The position numbers were made by a program, and so were the translations under genes. Below, piece after piece: positions 19,099 through 29,473 of a DNA stretch of 64,000 nucleotides (position 1 is the first letter of the stretch; each line of letters begins with the position of its first letter). The notes under the pieces are model-generated. The model did not search any database. It saw only the letters and a list, made by a program, of their open reading frames with translations, and was not told where the DNA came from. The stretch is from Sphingomonas kaistensis. Lineage in GTDB: Bacteria; Pseudomonadota; Alphaproteobacteria; Sphingomonadales; Sphingomonadaceae. The stretch lies in the NCBI RefSeq assembly GCF_036884275.1, contig NZ_CP145607.1:855001-919000 (forward strand). The letters run 5' to 3'.

Positions 19099-20148
19099 AT
19101 GCAAAACCGCACGCCAGCCGCCCGCACCGAGCCGCTCCCCGACTTCCAGCCGGTCGCCCGCCAATATCGCCACGACGGCTGGACCCCGGAGCGCCAGCGC
19201 GCCTTCATCGCCGCGCTCGCCGACACCGGAAGCGTCTCCCGCGCCGCGGCAATGGTCAACATGAGCCCCGAAGGCGCTTATTACCTCCGCCGCCAGGCCG
19301 GCGCCGAAAGCTTCCGCCGGGCCTGGGAAGCTGCGCTCGACTTCGGCGTCCAGCGCCTGAAAGACCTCGCCTTCGAACGCGCGATCGAAGGCGAGCTCGT
19401 TCCGGTCATGAGCTTCGGCAAGCTCGTCGGCTACAGACGCAAGACCAACGACCGCCTGCTGATGTTCTGCCTACGCATGAACGCCAAGGCCCCCGACGGC
19501 CGCCGCTATGCCCAAACCTATTTCGACCCCGCCGCCCCGCGCCTCACCGGCACCGCGCCGCAAGCGCTCCCGCAAGTCTCCGAGCCCCTCGCCCCGACCG
19601 AAGCCGAGCTTGTCCCGGTTGGTTTGGATGGACAAGCCACCCAAACGTCCGACGACCAGGCCGCGCTGATCCGCCAGTTCGACCCCGTCCACCTCAGCCT
19701 CGAGCAGATCGAAGCCCTGCAACAGCTCCTCAGCGACGCCGCCGCCACCCGCCGCGCGCTCGATCAGCACCCCGAATTCGACCCCGCCATTCCCTATGTG
19801 CCGGAGGGCCAAGTCCACCACGCGCTCGAACTCGGCGGCGCGGAAGACCCAACCGGCACCTACCACCGCGGCGGCGAGACCGAGATCGACTGGCGCAACC
19901 TCGACGAGGCAGGCCTCGCCCACCAGGCCGAGGTCGACGCGGTCATCGCCGCCATGCGCCAGAGCACCGAGGGCAAGTCGAACGGAGGCGAAGCCGACGC
20001 TTCGGCTAGGCCGAGAGTTGCGGAAGGCCGGCCGGGCTGCGGCGCCAGCCGACAGCTTCGACGTCATGGGATTCATTCCCATGACGGCCCCGGTGAGGAG
20101 CCGAAACCCAAGCCCCGCAACCCCACCCGCCAACGAAAGGCCCGCTAG
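19099..20148 (+). CDS. Unknown protein with helix-turn-helix-like N-terminus
   Basis: 349-residue protein, start taken at ATG 19099 (MQNRTPAARTEPLP); an ATG at 19039 is also in frame. Residues about 25-100 (WTPERQRAFIAALADTGSVS, RAAAMVNMSPEGAYYLRRQ) read as a helix-turn-helix followed by helices, similar in style to phage terminase small subunits. The middle is rich in Ala/Pro/Gln. The last ~60 residues are low-complexity and basic. A second reading frame over 19990-20150 also gives a plausible sequence, so a frameshift near 19980 cannot be excluded. I do not recognise a function. Its proximity to a restriction-modification gene suggests an accessory region. Confidence 0.6.
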   Translation: MQNRTPAARTEPLPDFQPVARQYRHDGWTPERQRAFIAALADTGSVSRAAAMVNMSPEGAYYLRRQAGAESFRRAWEAALDFGVQRLKDLAFERAIEGELVPVMSFGKLVGYRRKTNDRLLMFCLRMNAKAPDGRRYAQTYFDPAAPRLTGTAPQALPQVSEPLAPTEAELVPVGLDGQATQTSDDQAALIRQFDPVHLSLEQIEALQQLLSDAAATRRALDQHPEFDPAIPYVPEGQVHHALELGGAEDPTGTYHRGGETEIDWRNLDEAGLAHQAEVDAVIAAMRQSTEGKSNGGEADASARPRVAEGRPGCGASRQLRRHGIHSHDGPGEEPKPKPRNPTRQRKAR

Positions 20149-20150
20149 CC

Positions 20151-20384
20151 ATGCGCGAACCCAAGGACTTCCAGCAAACCGCCCCGACCTTGCGCACCTT
20201 CACCCTCAACAGCGACTACGCCCACTGGCTGACGCGGGAGGAGCAGGAAGAAAGCATGCTGCCGAGAGTGGCGCGGCCGGAGTGCCTCAACGGCCGCGTG
20301 GCGCGAATGCCGCCGGGGGTGGAGGGAGTGAATGGTTCAGTCTCGGGGCATGGCGAGCCCCGCCGGCCCCGCCGGAGAATCTGA
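20151..20384 (+). CDS. Small hypothetical protein
   Basis: 77-residue frame starting 2 bases after the previous stop. The first 40 residues (FQQTAPTLRTFTLNSDYAHW) look protein-like with balanced composition. The rest is Gly/Pro/Arg-rich and runs into an intergenic repeat. No family recognised. It may be a real short gene coupled to the upstream one or a chance frame. Confidence 0.35.
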   Translation: MREPKDFQQTAPTLRTFTLNSDYAHWLTREEQEESMLPRVARPECLNGRVARMPPGVEGVNGSVSGHGEPRRPRRRI

Positions 20385-20395
20385 CCCCTTCGTCA

Positions 20396-20414
20396 CCCCG
20401 GACTTGATCCGGGG
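20396..20414. repeat. Intergenic palindrome of sphingomonad type
   Basis: ccccgga (20396-20402) and tccgggg (20408-20414) flank cttga. The wider string gtcaccccggacttgatccggggtc recalls a dispersed intergenic element often seen in sphingomonad genomes. That statement is from general knowledge and was not searched. Confidence 0.55.
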
Positions 20415-20491
20415 TCCCGCTTCTTCTTCCTTGAGGCGATCAACCTGCACGGGGGATTGCCGACCTTACCCCGCACCCTACAACCGCAGGC

Positions 20492-23413
20492 ATGAACCCT
20501 CACGATTTCGTTTTCAAATGGCGCGGCGTAGAACTCAAGGAACGCTCTGCTTCCCAAAGCCACTTCAACGACCTTTGCGCGCTACTCGGCGTCCTGGACC
20601 CAATCACCGCCGACCGCACCGGCGAAACCTACGCATTCGAAAAGGGGGCGACCAAGACCAGTGGCGGCGAAGGCTGGGCTGACGTGTGGAAACGCGGCTG
20701 CTTCGCGTGGGAATATAAAGGTCCGCGCAAGGACCTCGACAAAGCCTTTTCGCAGCTCCTCCAATACAGTGTTGCGCTGGAAAACCCCCCGCTTCTGATC
20801 GTGTCCGACATGGACCGCATCCGCATCCACACCAACTGGACCAACACGGTCCAAGAGGTGCACGAGCTGACCCTCGACGACCTGCTCGACGGAGCAAAGC
20901 GCGACCGCCTCCGGCAAGCCTTTACCGATCCCGACGCCTTCAAACCCGTCAAGACCCGCCAGGCGCTGACCGAGGAAACCGCGCGGGAGTTCGCCGCCAT
21001 CGCCCAACGGCTGCGCGACCGCGGCCACGAACCGCATCGGGTCGCTCACTTCGTCAACCAGCTCGTCTTCTGCATGTTCGCCGAAGATGTCGGCCTGCTG
21101 CGCGACAACCTGTTCACCCAGATGCTCGAAGCGAGCCGCGACACGCCGGCCGAATTCGCCGACAACGCCAGCCGCCTGTTCGGGGCGATGGCGACCGGCG
21201 GCAAGCTCGACTTCAAGAAGATCGACTGGTTCAACGGCGGCCTGTTCAGCGACGATTACGCGCTTCCTCTGGCGGCGCAGGATATCGACGACCTGCTCGC
21301 CGCCGCCCGTCGTGACTGGTCGCAGATCGACCCCTCGATCCTCGGCACCCTGTTCGAACGCGGCCTCGATCCGGCCAAGCGCAGCCAGCTTGGCGCCCAC
21401 TACACCGACCGTGCCAAGATCATGATGATCGTCCAGCCGGTCATCATCGATCCGCTGGAAGCGGAATGGGCCGAGGCGCTGGCGCAGATGACGGCGCTGG
21501 TCGAAAGCGCCCCAAAGCGCACCGCAGAGCGCCTCCTCACCCCGGCGGAAAAGCGCAAGGCGGAGACGCTGCAGGCGGAAGCCTCGGCCATCCATTCCGC
21601 CTTTATCGAACGGCTCGCCAACTTCCGTGTGCTCGACCCCGCCTGCGGGTCGGGCAATTTCCTCTACGTCGCCCTGCGCGCGTTGAAGGACATCGAACAC
21701 CGCGCCAATCTCGACGCCGAAGCCCTCGGCCTCCCCCGCGGCTTTCCCCGCACCGGGCCGGAGAACATGCTCGGGATCGAGCTTAATCCCTATGCCGCCG
21801 AACTGGCGCGGGTGTCGGTGTGGATCGGTGAGATCCAGTGGATGCGGCGGAATGGCTTCGATGCGGCTCGAAACCCGATCTTGCGGCCGCTGGAAACGAT
21901 AGAATGCCGGGATGGGGTGTTAGGCGAGGACGGTACAAAGGCAGAATGGCCGAAAGCTAACGTCGCGATCGGCAACCCGCCGTTCCTTGGCAACACGAAG
22001 ATGATTGGAGAGCTCGGCGAGAACTACACCCGCGTCCTCCGTAAGGCGTGGAAGGAGGTGCCCGGCGGCGTCGATCTGGTCTGTTACTGGTTTGCCAACG
22101 CATGGGCGATGATGGTCACTGGCAAGCTGGAGCGGGCAGGGCTGGTTGCCACAAATAGCGTTCGAGGGGGAGCCAATCGGGCGGTGCTGAAGCCGATCGT
22201 AAAGCACGGCCGCATCTTCAACGCTTGGAGCGATGAAGAGTGGACCGTTGAGGGCGCTGCGGTTCGGGTTTCGATGATATGCTTCGAGGCTGCATGTGCA
22301 CGAACCCCAAGGCTCAATGGGCGGGTAGTCGACTGCATCCATGCCGACCTGACCGGAGGCGGATTAGGAACAGACCTGACGAAAGCGGTCCGACTCAATG
22401 AAAACCTTCGAACATGCTTCGAAGGCATGAAAAAGTATGGTCCCTTTGAGGTCGAGAGCCAGCAAGCGCGTAAATGGCTCCGAGCACCATTGAATGCGAA
22501 TGGCCGCCCAAACTCCGATGTAATCTATCCTTGGATCGTGGCGCTTGATGTTGTGCGCCGTCCACTAGACCGCTGGGCCATCGATTTTGCGTCAATGAGC
22601 GATTCAAGTGCCGCGTTCTACGAAGCACCGTTCGCACATGCTCAGAAAACGGTTAAGCTCGCCCGTGCGCAAGATCGTAATGAGCGAACGCGTCTGCATT
22701 GGTGGATTTACGAGCGATCGCGACCAGAACTGCGTGAACGGCTAGAATCGATCAATCGCTTCATTGCCACGCCGATAGTTGCGAAGCACCGCATCTTTGT
22801 TTGGCTGCCTGTCTCGACGCGTCCATCCAATTTGCTCGATGCTATCGCCCGCGACGACGACACAACCTTCGGCATCCTCCATTCGCGCTTTCACGAACTC
22901 TGGTCGCTGCGCATGGGCACCTCGCTGGAGGACCGCCCCCGCTACACACCCTCTACCACCTTCGAGACCTTCCCCTTCCCCGAAGGCCTAACCCCCGACA
23001 TTCCCGCCGCCGACTACGCCGCCGACCCTCGCGCGCAGTCCATCGCCGCCGCCGCCGCCCGTCTCAACGAGCTTCGCGAGAACTGGCTCAACCCCGCCAA
23101 TCTCGTCCGACGCGAGCCCGAAGTCGTTCCCGGCTATCCCGACCGAATCCTACCGGTCAGCGAGGAAGCGGCGAAGGAACTGAAGAAGCGCACCCTCACC
23201 AACCTCTACAACGCGCGCCCGCAATGGCTTGCCAACGCCCAAGCCGCGCTCGATGAAGCCGTGGCCGACGCTTACGGCTGGGGCGACGACTGGCGAGCCG
23301 GGCTCCTCACCGAGGATGAAATCCTCGCCCGGCTGTTCCGCCTCAATCAGGAGCGGGCGGCAGAAGAAGCCAAGGCGCCGAAGGGCAAGAAGGCAAAGGC
23401 CGTCACGGAGTAA
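20492..23413 (+). CDS. MmeI-like single-chain restriction-modification enzyme (type IIL/IIG)
   Basis: 973-residue protein. The N-terminus carries Asp64-x9-Glu74-x-Lys76 (in DVWKRGCFAWEYKG), the same spacing as the nuclease motif of MmeI. A helical linker follows. The adenine methyltransferase core has motif I LDPACGSGNFLYVALRALKD (about 387-406) and motif IV NPPF (about 494-497), with GIELNPYAAELARVSVW between. The region after about 640 should include the target-recognition domain, ending in a conserved FETFPFPEGL segment and a Lys/Ala-rich tail. It would methylate an adenine and cut at a distance, needing no separate subunit. Bases about 21890-22870 are visibly less GC-rich than both ends, as expected for a swapped recognition domain. 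Confidence 0.85.
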   Translation: MNPHDFVFKWRGVELKERSASQSHFNDLCALLGVLDPITADRTGETYAFEKGATKTSGGEGWADVWKRGCFAWEYKGPRKDLDKAFSQLLQYSVALENPPLLIVSDMDRIRIHTNWTNTVQEVHELTLDDLLDGAKRDRLRQAFTDPDAFKPVKTRQALTEETAREFAAIAQRLRDRGHEPHRVAHFVNQLVFCMFAEDVGLLRDNLFTQMLEASRDTPAEFADNASRLFGAMATGGKLDFKKIDWFNGGLFSDDYALPLAAQDIDDLLAAARRDWSQIDPSILGTLFERGLDPAKRSQLGAHYTDRAKIMMIVQPVIIDPLEAEWAEALAQMTALVESAPKRTAERLLTPAEKRKAETLQAEASAIHSAFIERLANFRVLDPACGSGNFLYVALRALKDIEHRANLDAEALGLPRGFPRTGPENMLGIELNPYAAELARVSVWIGEIQWMRRNGFDAARNPILRPLETIECRDGVLGEDGTKAEWPKANVAIGNPPFLGNTKMIGELGENYTRVLRKAWKEVPGGVDLVCYWFANAWAMMVTGKLERAGLVATNSVRGGANRAVLKPIVKHGRIFNAWSDEEWTVEGAAVRVSMICFEAACARTPRLNGRVVDCIHADLTGGGLGTDLTKAVRLNENLRTCFEGMKKYGPFEVESQQARKWLRAPLNANGRPNSDVIYPWIVALDVVRRPLDRWAIDFASMSDSSAAFYEAPFAHAQKTVKLARAQDRNERTRLHWWIYERSRPELRERLESINRFIATPIVAKHRIFVWLPVSTRPSNLLDAIARDDDTTFGILHSRFHELWSLRMGTSLEDRPRYTPSTTFETFPFPEGLTPDIPAADYAADPRAQSIAAAAARLNELRENWLNPANLVRREPEVVPGYPDRILPVSEEAAKELKKRTLTNLYNARPQWLANAQAALDEAVADAYGWGDDWRAGLLTEDEILARLFRLNQERAAEEAKAPKGKKAKAVTE

Positions 23414-23503
23414 ATCCGTGACGTCGGTCGTGTCGGGCAGCGCCGCTTAGGCGGCTTGCCCGCACGCCGGGCCGGGGCACGGCATCTCTACGCGCAAGCT
23501 CCC

Positions 23504-23519
23504 GGTTGCTGGCGCAACC
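23504..23519. terminator. Hairpin between convergent genes
   Basis: Six-bp stem ggttgc/gcaacc with a 4-base loop, in the 125-base gap between the restriction-modification gene and lepA, whose 3' ends face each other. No clear T run, so terminator function is tentative. Confidence 0.35.
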
Positions 23520-23538
23520 GCTCCCTTGCGCTCGGTGC

Positions 23539-25362
23539 CTAGCCCTCATCCCCCATCCGGAGCGCCGCGATAAACGCTTCTTGCGGGATGCTCACGTTGC
23601 CATACTCCCGCATCCGCGCCTTGCCCTTTTTCTGCTTCTCTAGGAGCTTGCGCTTGCGCGTCGCGTCGCCGCCGTAGCATTTGGCGGTCACGTCCTTGCG
23701 CAGCGCGCCGATGGTCTCGCGGGCGATGACCTTGCCGCCGATCGCGGCCTGGATCGGAATCTTGAACATGTGGCGCGGGATCAGTTCCTTCAGCCGCTCG
23801 ACCATCCCGCGGCCGCGCTGTTCGGCGGTGCCGCGGTGAACGATCATGCTCAGCGCGTCGACCGGCTCCTCGTTGACCAGGATGTTCATCTTGACGAGGT
23901 CGCCCTCGCGCGTCCCGATCTGGTGATAGTCGAAGCTCGCATAGCCTTTCGACATGCTCTTCAACCGGTCGTAGAAATCGAACACCACTTCGTTCAGCGG
24001 CAATTCGTAGGTCAGCTGCGCGCGGCCGCCGACGTAGGTCAGGTTCTTCTGGATGCCGCGGCGGTCCTGGCAGAGCTTGAGGATGGGCCCGAGATATTCG
24101 TCGGGGACATAGATGGTCGCTTCGATCCACGGCTCCTCGATGCTCGCGATCCGGTTGATGTCGGGCATGTCGGCCGGATTGTGCAGCTCGATCGTCTGCG
24201 CGTCCTCGGTCTTCGATTTCGACAGGTGCAGCGTGTAGACGACGCTCGGCGCGGTGGTGATGAGGTCGAGGTCATATTCGCGGGTCAACCGCTCCTGGAT
24301 GATCTCGAGGTGGAGGAGGCCGAGGAAGCCGCAGCGGAAGCCGAAGCCCAGCGCCGCGCTGCTTTCGGTCTCGAAGGAGAAGCTGGCGTCGTTGAGGCGC
24401 AGCTTGCTGATGCTTTCGCGCAGTTTCTCGAAGTCGGCGGCGTCGACCGGGAACAGGCCGCAGAACACCACCGGCTGGACTTCCTTGAAGCCCGGCAGCG
24501 GCTCGGCGGTGCGCTTCTTGGCGTCGGTGATGGTGTCGCCGACGCGGGTCTGCGCGACTTCCTTGATCTGCGCGGTGATGATTCCGATTTCGCCGGGGCC
24601 GAGTTCGGGCAGCATCTGCAGCTTGGGGTTCATCGCGCCGACCCGGTCGACCAGATGCTTGGTGCCGGCCGCCATGAAGACGATTTCCTGGCCCTTGCGG
24701 ATGAAGCCGTCGATCACGCGGATCAGGATGACGACGCCGAGATAGGGGTCGTACCAGCTGTCGACCAGCATCGCTTTCAGGGGCGCGTCGGGATCGCCTC
24801 CCGGCGGCGGGATGCGGGCGACGATCGCTTCCAGCACTTCCTCGATCCCGATCCCGCTTTTGGCGCTGGTCAGGACGGCGTCGCTGGCATCGAGGCCGAT
24901 CACCTCCTCGATCTCAGCCTTGACCTTGTCGGGCTCGGCGGCGGGGAGGTCGATCTTGTTGATGACGGGCACGATTTCGTGGTCGTGTTCGATCGACTGA
25001 TAGACGTTGGCCAGCGTCTGCGCTTCGACGCCTTGCGCCGCGTCGACGACGAGGAGGGCGCCTTCGCAGGCGGCGAGGCTGCGGCTGACTTCGTAGGCGA
25101 AATCGACGTGGCCCGGCGTGTCCATCAGGTTGAGGGTGTAGGTCTTGCCGTCCTTGGCCGGGTAGGTGAGGCGCACGGTCTGGGCCTTGATGGTGATCCC
25201 GCGCTCTTGCTCGATCTCCATGTTATCAAGGACTTGGCCATGGGTCATCTCCCGCTCGGTCAGTCCCCCGGTACGGAGGATCAGCCGGTCTGCGAGGGTC
25301 GACTTGCCATGGTCGATGTGGGCAATGATGCTGAAATTGCGGATCAGGCTACGGTCTGTCAT
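23539..25362 (-). CDS. lepA: Elongation factor 4 (LepA)
   Basis: 607-residue translational GTPase that acts on stalled or mis-translocated ribosomes. G1 [16 protein letters not shown]2 region [14 protein letters not shown]3 DTPGHVDF and G4 NKIDLP are all present. The C-terminal LepA-specific domain includes [17 protein letters not shown] and [20 protein letters not shown]. The start at 25362 ([15 protein letters not shown]) is preferred over an upstream ATG that adds 13 Ala/Gly-rich residues. It is divergent from the M16 peptidase with a 190-base gap that may hold both promoters. Confidence 0.97.
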   Translation of the reverse strand: MTDRSLIRNFSIIAHIDHGKSTLADRLILRTGGLTEREMTHGQVLDNMEIEQERGITIKAQTVRLTYPAKDGKTYTLNLMDTPGHVDFAYEVSRSLAACEGALLVVDAAQGVEAQTLANVYQSIEHDHEIVPVINKIDLPAAEPDKVKAEIEEVIGLDASDAVLTSAKSGIGIEEVLEAIVARIPPPGGDPDAPLKAMLVDSWYDPYLGVVILIRVIDGFIRKGQEIVFMAAGTKHLVDRVGAMNPKLQMLPELGPGEIGIITAQIKEVAQTRVGDTITDAKKRTAEPLPGFKEVQPVVFCGLFPVDAADFEKLRESISKLRLNDASFSFETESSAALGFGFRCGFLGLLHLEIIQERLTREYDLDLITTAPSVVYTLHLSKSKTEDAQTIELHNPADMPDINRIASIEEPWIEATIYVPDEYLGPILKLCQDRRGIQKNLTYVGGRAQLTYELPLNEVVFDFYDRLKSMSKGYASFDYHQIGTREGDLVKMNILVNEEPVDALSMIVHRGTAEQRGRGMVERLKELIPRHMFKIPIQAAIGGKVIARETIGALRKDVTAKCYGGDATRKRKLLEKQKKGKARMREYGNVSIPQEAFIAALRMGDEG

Positions 25363-25552
25363 GTCGGCGGAGCCGCTAGCAGGGGCGGGAGCTCCTGTCA
25401 TCTGACCAGCGGCATCGCTTGCCGAGCTTCAGGTTCCGGCGACGCGCACGCCGTATATCGAAACTTACCCGCCGTTCGTCGATGAACGGGCGTTCAGACG
25501 CTGCAAACTTCCCCACCGTGCCGGTTCAAGATTCTCTTGGAGCTTCAAACTC

Positions 25553-28351
25553 ATGTGTCATTCCGTTCGACTTTCGTTGTTGCTTGCCGGGGCCTCGCTC
25601 GGAACGCTGGCCGTTCCGGCGCTGGCGTCGGCGCAAGGCGCGGCCCCGCTGCCCGCGCTGGTCAAGGACGTGAAGATCCCCAATCAGGTGTTCAAGCTCC
25701 AGAACGGCCTCACCGTCGTTGTCCACGAAGACCGCAAGGCGCCGGTCGTCGCGGTCAGCGTGTGGTACAATGTCGGCTCTAAGGACGAACCGCAGGGCAA
25801 GACCGGTTTCGCCCACCTGTTCGAGCATCTGATGTTCAACGGGTCCGAAAATCTTCCGGACGACTATTTCACCTACACCACGCAGATCGGCGCGACCGAC
25901 CTGAACGGAACCACCAACTTCGATCGCACCAACTATTTCCAGACCGTGCCCAAGGCTGCGCTCGAAAAGGCGCTGTTCATGGAATCGGACCGCATGGGCT
26001 ATCTGCTCGGTGCGGTGACGCAGGAGAAGCTGGATAACCAGCGCGGCGTCGTCCAGAACGAAAAGCGCCAGGGCGACAATCGTCCGGGCGGCCTCGTCCA
26101 GTATGAGCTGTTCGGCAACCTGTTCCCGGCCGGCCACCCGTATCACCACACCCCGATCGGCTCGATGGCCGATCTCGACGCGGCCAGCCTTGCCGACGTC
26201 CAGAAGTGGTTCATCGACAATTACGGCCCGAACAATGCGGTGCTGGTGCTGGCAGGCGACATCAACGCCGCCGAAGCCCGTCCGCTGGTTCAGAAGTATT
26301 TCGGTGCGATCAAGCGCGGCCCCGTGAACGTACCGGCGATGGCTTCGGTGCCTAATGCCGTGGGCAAGACGATCGTCATGAAGGATCGCGTCCCCGCCAC
26401 GACCATCAGCCGTTCATGGGCGATCCCAGGCATGCTCGACAAGCAGACCGCGGCGCTCGAACTCGGTGGCTCGGTGCTCGGCGGCCTCGCCAGTTCGCGC
26501 CTCGACAACGCCCTGGTCCGCAACGAGAAGCTGGCGGTGTCGGTTTCGGCCGGCGCCAATCCGCAGCATCGCGTCGGCCTGTTCCAGGTCCAGGCGACCG
26601 TTCGCCCGGGTGTCGATCCGGCGCAGGTCGAGAAGCGCCTCGACGAGATCATGGCCGACTTCATCGCCAAGGGTCCGACCCGCGAGGAACTGAGCCGCGC
26701 CGCGACCAGCGAAGTCGCCGGCACCATCAAGGGCCTGGAACAGGTCGGCGGGTTCGGCGGCAAGGCCGTCGCGCTGGCGCAGGGTCAGCTCTATGCGAAC
26801 GACCCCAACTGGTTCCGCAAGCAGCTCGACGAATATGCCCGCGTCACCCCGGCGCAGGTGCAGGCCGCGTTCCGCCAGTATCTGACCCGTCCGCCGCTCA
26901 CCATCCGGCTCGAGCCGGGCGAGCGCCCGGCGCCCGTCGAGCCCAAGGGTCCGACCGCGCAGAAGGGCGTTGGCACCCCGCCGCCGCCGACCAAGCGCGA
27001 CGTGCCGCCGGTCGGCACCTTCGCCGAGCTCGATTTCCCGACGGTCCAGCGCGCGACGCTGTCGAACGGCATGAAGGTCACCTATGCGCAGCGCACCGCG
27101 GTGCCGGTGACCACCATGGCGATGACCTTCGACGCCGGCCTCGCCGCCGACGCACCCAATGGGCGTGGCCTTCAGGGCCTGACCATCGGGCTGATGGACG
27201 AAGGCGCGGGCAACCTCACCGGCCAGCAGATCGCCGAGCGTCAGGAAGAACTGGGCGCCAGCATCAGCACCAATGCGTCGCTCGACCGCAGCACCGTGAC
27301 CCTGTCGGCGCTGTCGGCCAACCTCGCCCCCAGCCTCGACCTTCTCGAAACGGTTGTCGAGCAGCCGACCTTTGCCCCGGCGGAGCTGGAGCGGGTGCGG
27401 ACCCAGGTGCTGACCAGCATCGCCGCGCAGCAGCGTGACCCGAACGGCATCGCCGGCCGCCTGGTCCCCGGCCTCGTCTGGGGCGCCAACCACCCGTATG
27501 CCGTCCTCGGCAACGGATCGCCCGAGGCGGTGAAGGCGTTCACTCGCAACGACGTGGTCGGCTTCCAGCAGAAGTGGCTGCGCCCCGACAATGCAGAGAT
27601 CTTCGTGGTCTCCAACCTGCCGCTGTCGCAGCTGACCCCGCAGCTCGAGCGCCGTTTCGGCACCTGGGCCGCGCCGGCCGGCGTCGCCAAGGGCACCAAG
27701 CAGTTCACCGCTGCCCCGGCGCGTCCGACCAGCCCGACCGTGTATCTTGTCAACGTACCGAGCGCACCGCAGTCGGTGATCGTCGCTGCGCAGAGCACGG
27801 CCGTCGATCCGCGCGGCGACATCATCGCCACGCAGGCCGGCAACGAAGTGCTGGGCGGCAACTTCCTGTCGCGAATCAACATGGACCTGCGCGAAACCAA
27901 GGGTTGGAGCTATGGCGTTCGCAGCAGCTTCGACGTCGCCCCGGGCGGCGTCAGCTACGCGATCACCGCCCCGGTCCAGGCCGACCGCACCGGCGAATCG
28001 ATTGCCGCGCTGAACAGCCAGGTCACTGACCTCCTCGGCGGCAAGGGCGTCACCACCGACGAACTCGGCCGTCTCGTCAGCAACAACGTCAACACGCTGC
28101 CGGGCCGGTTCGAAACTTCGCAGGCGGTGCTCGCGGCGATGATGTCGAACAGTCTGCTTGGCCGTCCGGACACTTATCAGGAGCAGCTCGCGGCCCGGTA
28201 TCGCGCGCTCAACCAGGGCGGGATCGACACCGCGCTGCGCGGGGCGATCGATCCCAAGGGCTTCACCTGGCTGGTCGTCGGCGATGCCGCAAAGGTCAAG
28301 CCGCAGCTCGACAAGCTCGGCTACCCGGTGCAGGTAATCGAAGCGAAGTAA
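25553..28351 (+). CDS. M16-family zinc metallopeptidase (pitrilysin-like), secreted
   Basis: 932-residue periplasmic peptidase with two M16 repeats. Signal peptide residues 1-28 (LLLAGASLGTLAVPALASAQ). The active first half has the inverted zinc motif HLFEH (in AHLFEHLMFNGSEN) and the downstream Glu. The second half, from about residue 500 (FPTVQRATLSNGMKVTYAQR), lacks HxxEH and is the usual inactive partner. A Pro/Lys-rich hinge lies near 460-490. It probably degrades peptides in the envelope. A strong terminator follows. Confidence 0.92.
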   Translation: MCHSVRLSLLLAGASLGTLAVPALASAQGAAPLPALVKDVKIPNQVFKLQNGLTVVVHEDRKAPVVAVSVWYNVGSKDEPQGKTGFAHLFEHLMFNGSENLPDDYFTYTTQIGATDLNGTTNFDRTNYFQTVPKAALEKALFMESDRMGYLLGAVTQEKLDNQRGVVQNEKRQGDNRPGGLVQYELFGNLFPAGHPYHHTPIGSMADLDAASLADVQKWFIDNYGPNNAVLVLAGDINAAEARPLVQKYFGAIKRGPVNVPAMASVPNAVGKTIVMKDRVPATTISRSWAIPGMLDKQTAALELGGSVLGGLASSRLDNALVRNEKLAVSVSAGANPQHRVGLFQVQATVRPGVDPAQVEKRLDEIMADFIAKGPTREELSRAATSEVAGTIKGLEQVGGFGGKAVALAQGQLYANDPNWFRKQLDEYARVTPAQVQAAFRQYLTRPPLTIRLEPGERPAPVEPKGPTAQKGVGTPPPPTKRDVPPVGTFAELDFPTVQRATLSNGMKVTYAQRTAVPVTTMAMTFDAGLAADAPNGRGLQGLTIGLMDEGAGNLTGQQIAERQEELGASISTNASLDRSTVTLSALSANLAPSLDLLETVVEQPTFAPAELERVRTQVLTSIAAQQRDPNGIAGRLVPGLVWGANHPYAVLGNGSPEAVKAFTRNDVVGFQQKWLRPDNAEIFVVSNLPLSQLTPQLERRFGTWAAPAGVAKGTKQFTAAPARPTSPTVYLVNVPSAPQSVIVAAQSTAVDPRGDIIATQAGNEVLGGNFLSRINMDLRETKGWSYGVRSSFDVAPGGVSYAITAPVQADRTGESIAALNSQVTDLLGGKGVTTDELGRLVSNNVNTLPGRFETSQAVLAAMMSNSLLGRPDTYQEQLAARYRALNQGGIDTALRGAIDPKGFTWLVVGDAAKVKPQLDKLGYPVQVIEAK

Positions 28352-28375
28352 GTTCGCCTTACCTCGATACGCGGG

Positions 28376-28407
28376 AAGGCCCGGGGCAGCGATGCTCCGG
28401 GCCTTTT
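28376..28407 (+). terminator. Rho-independent terminator after the M16 peptidase
   Basis: Nine-bp stem aaggcccgg (28376-28384) / ccgggcctt (28397-28405) followed by tt. It lies 25 bases past the stop and may also serve purK on the other strand. Confidence 0.85.
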
Positions 28408-28417
28408 CGTTGGGGCC

Positions 28418-29473
28418 TCAGCCAAGGCGGGTGACGTGACCCATCTTGCGCCCGCGCCGCGCGGCGCCCTTGCCGTAAAGATGCAGCGCGGCTTGTCGGT
28501 CGGCGGCGAGCTCGGGCCAGCGGTGGATCTCGTCGCCGATCAGATTGTCCATCGTGACTTCTTGGCTGCGCAGCGCCGTGCTGCCGAGCGGCAGGCCCGT
28601 GATGGCGCGGATATGCTGCGCGAATTGCGAGGTGGCGGCGCCTTCGATGGTCCAGTGGCCGCTGTTATGGACCCGCGGCGCGATCTCGTTGACCAGCGGG
28701 CCATCAGCGCAGGCGAAGAACTCCACCGTCAGCACCCCGACATGGCCGAGCCGCTCGGCGATCGCGCCGGCCTGCCGCCGCGCTTCGCCGACCTGCTTCT
28801 CGATCAGGTCGCCGGCCGGAAGCTCGCAGCGGTGGAGGATGCCGTCCACGTGGACGTTGCGGGTCGAATCGAAAAAGGCGAGCGCTCCGTCGGCGCCGCG
28901 GGCGACCACTACCGAAAATTCGGCGTCGAAGCGGATCGCCTGCTCAGCCACCAGCGGCCGTTGCCCGAGCGTGTCCCACGCGCCCGCGATGTCGGCCTCG
29001 GTGCGCAGCCAAGCCTGGCCCTTGCCGTCATAACCGTCGCGCCGGGTCTTAAGCACCAGCGGCAGGCCGAGCGCCTCGACCGCCGCGGCGATATCCTCCG
29101 GCCCGTCGATCGCACGCCACTTGGCCGGACGGCCGCCGGCTTCCTCGACGAACGCTTTTTCGGCGCATCGGTCCTGCGCGATGGCGAGGCTGGCGGTACC
29201 GGGTCGCAGCTTGTCGGCGATGGTCGCCAGCGGGCCGACCGGCAGATTCTCGAACTCATACGTGACGACATCGCAGGACGCCGCAAATCGCTCCAGCGCC
29301 GCCACGTCGTCGAACGCGGCGCTTGTGAAATCCGCCGCCACATCCGCCGCGCACGGCCGTTCGTGGGGATCGAACACATGCACTCTATAACCGAGCGGCG
29401 CCGCCGCCAGCGCCAGCATCCGGCCGAGCTGACCGCCGCCGATGATCCCGATCGTGCCGCCGGGCGCGATCAC
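28418..29473 (-). CDS. purK: 5-(carboxyamino)imidazole ribonucleotide synthase
   Basis: 351-residue ATP-grasp enzyme of purine synthesis: AIR + bicarbonate + ATP to N5-CAIR. N-terminal [19 protein letters not shown], the ATP-grasp lysine in [15 protein letters not shown], and [19 protein letters not shown] are diagnostic. I chose the GTG at 29473, which overlaps the purE stop (29470-29473) and puts the glycine loop at the usual distance. It forms the purE-purK operon. Confidence 0.95.
   Translation of the reverse strand: MIAPGGTIGIIGGGQLGRMLALAAAPLGYRVHVFDPHERPCAADVAADFTSAAFDDVAALERFAASCDVVTYEFENLPVGPLATIADKLRPGTASLAIAQDRCAEKAFVEEAGGRPAKWRAIDGPEDIAAAVEALGLPLVLKTRRDGYDGKGQAWLRTEADIAGAWDTLGQRPLVAEQAIRFDAEFSVVVARGADGALAFFDSTRNVHVDGILHRCELPAGDLIEKQVGEARRQAGAIAERLGHVGVLTVEFFACADGPLVNEIAPRVHNSGHWTIEGAATSQFAQHIRAITGLPLGSTALRSQEVTMDNLIGDEIHRWPELAADRQAALHLYGKGAARRGRKMGHVTRLG

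Noticed and set aside
23770..25485. 571-codon open frame antisense to lepA
   Set aside because: Repetitive acidic/hydrophobic composition without domains; LepA is unmistakable on the other strand.
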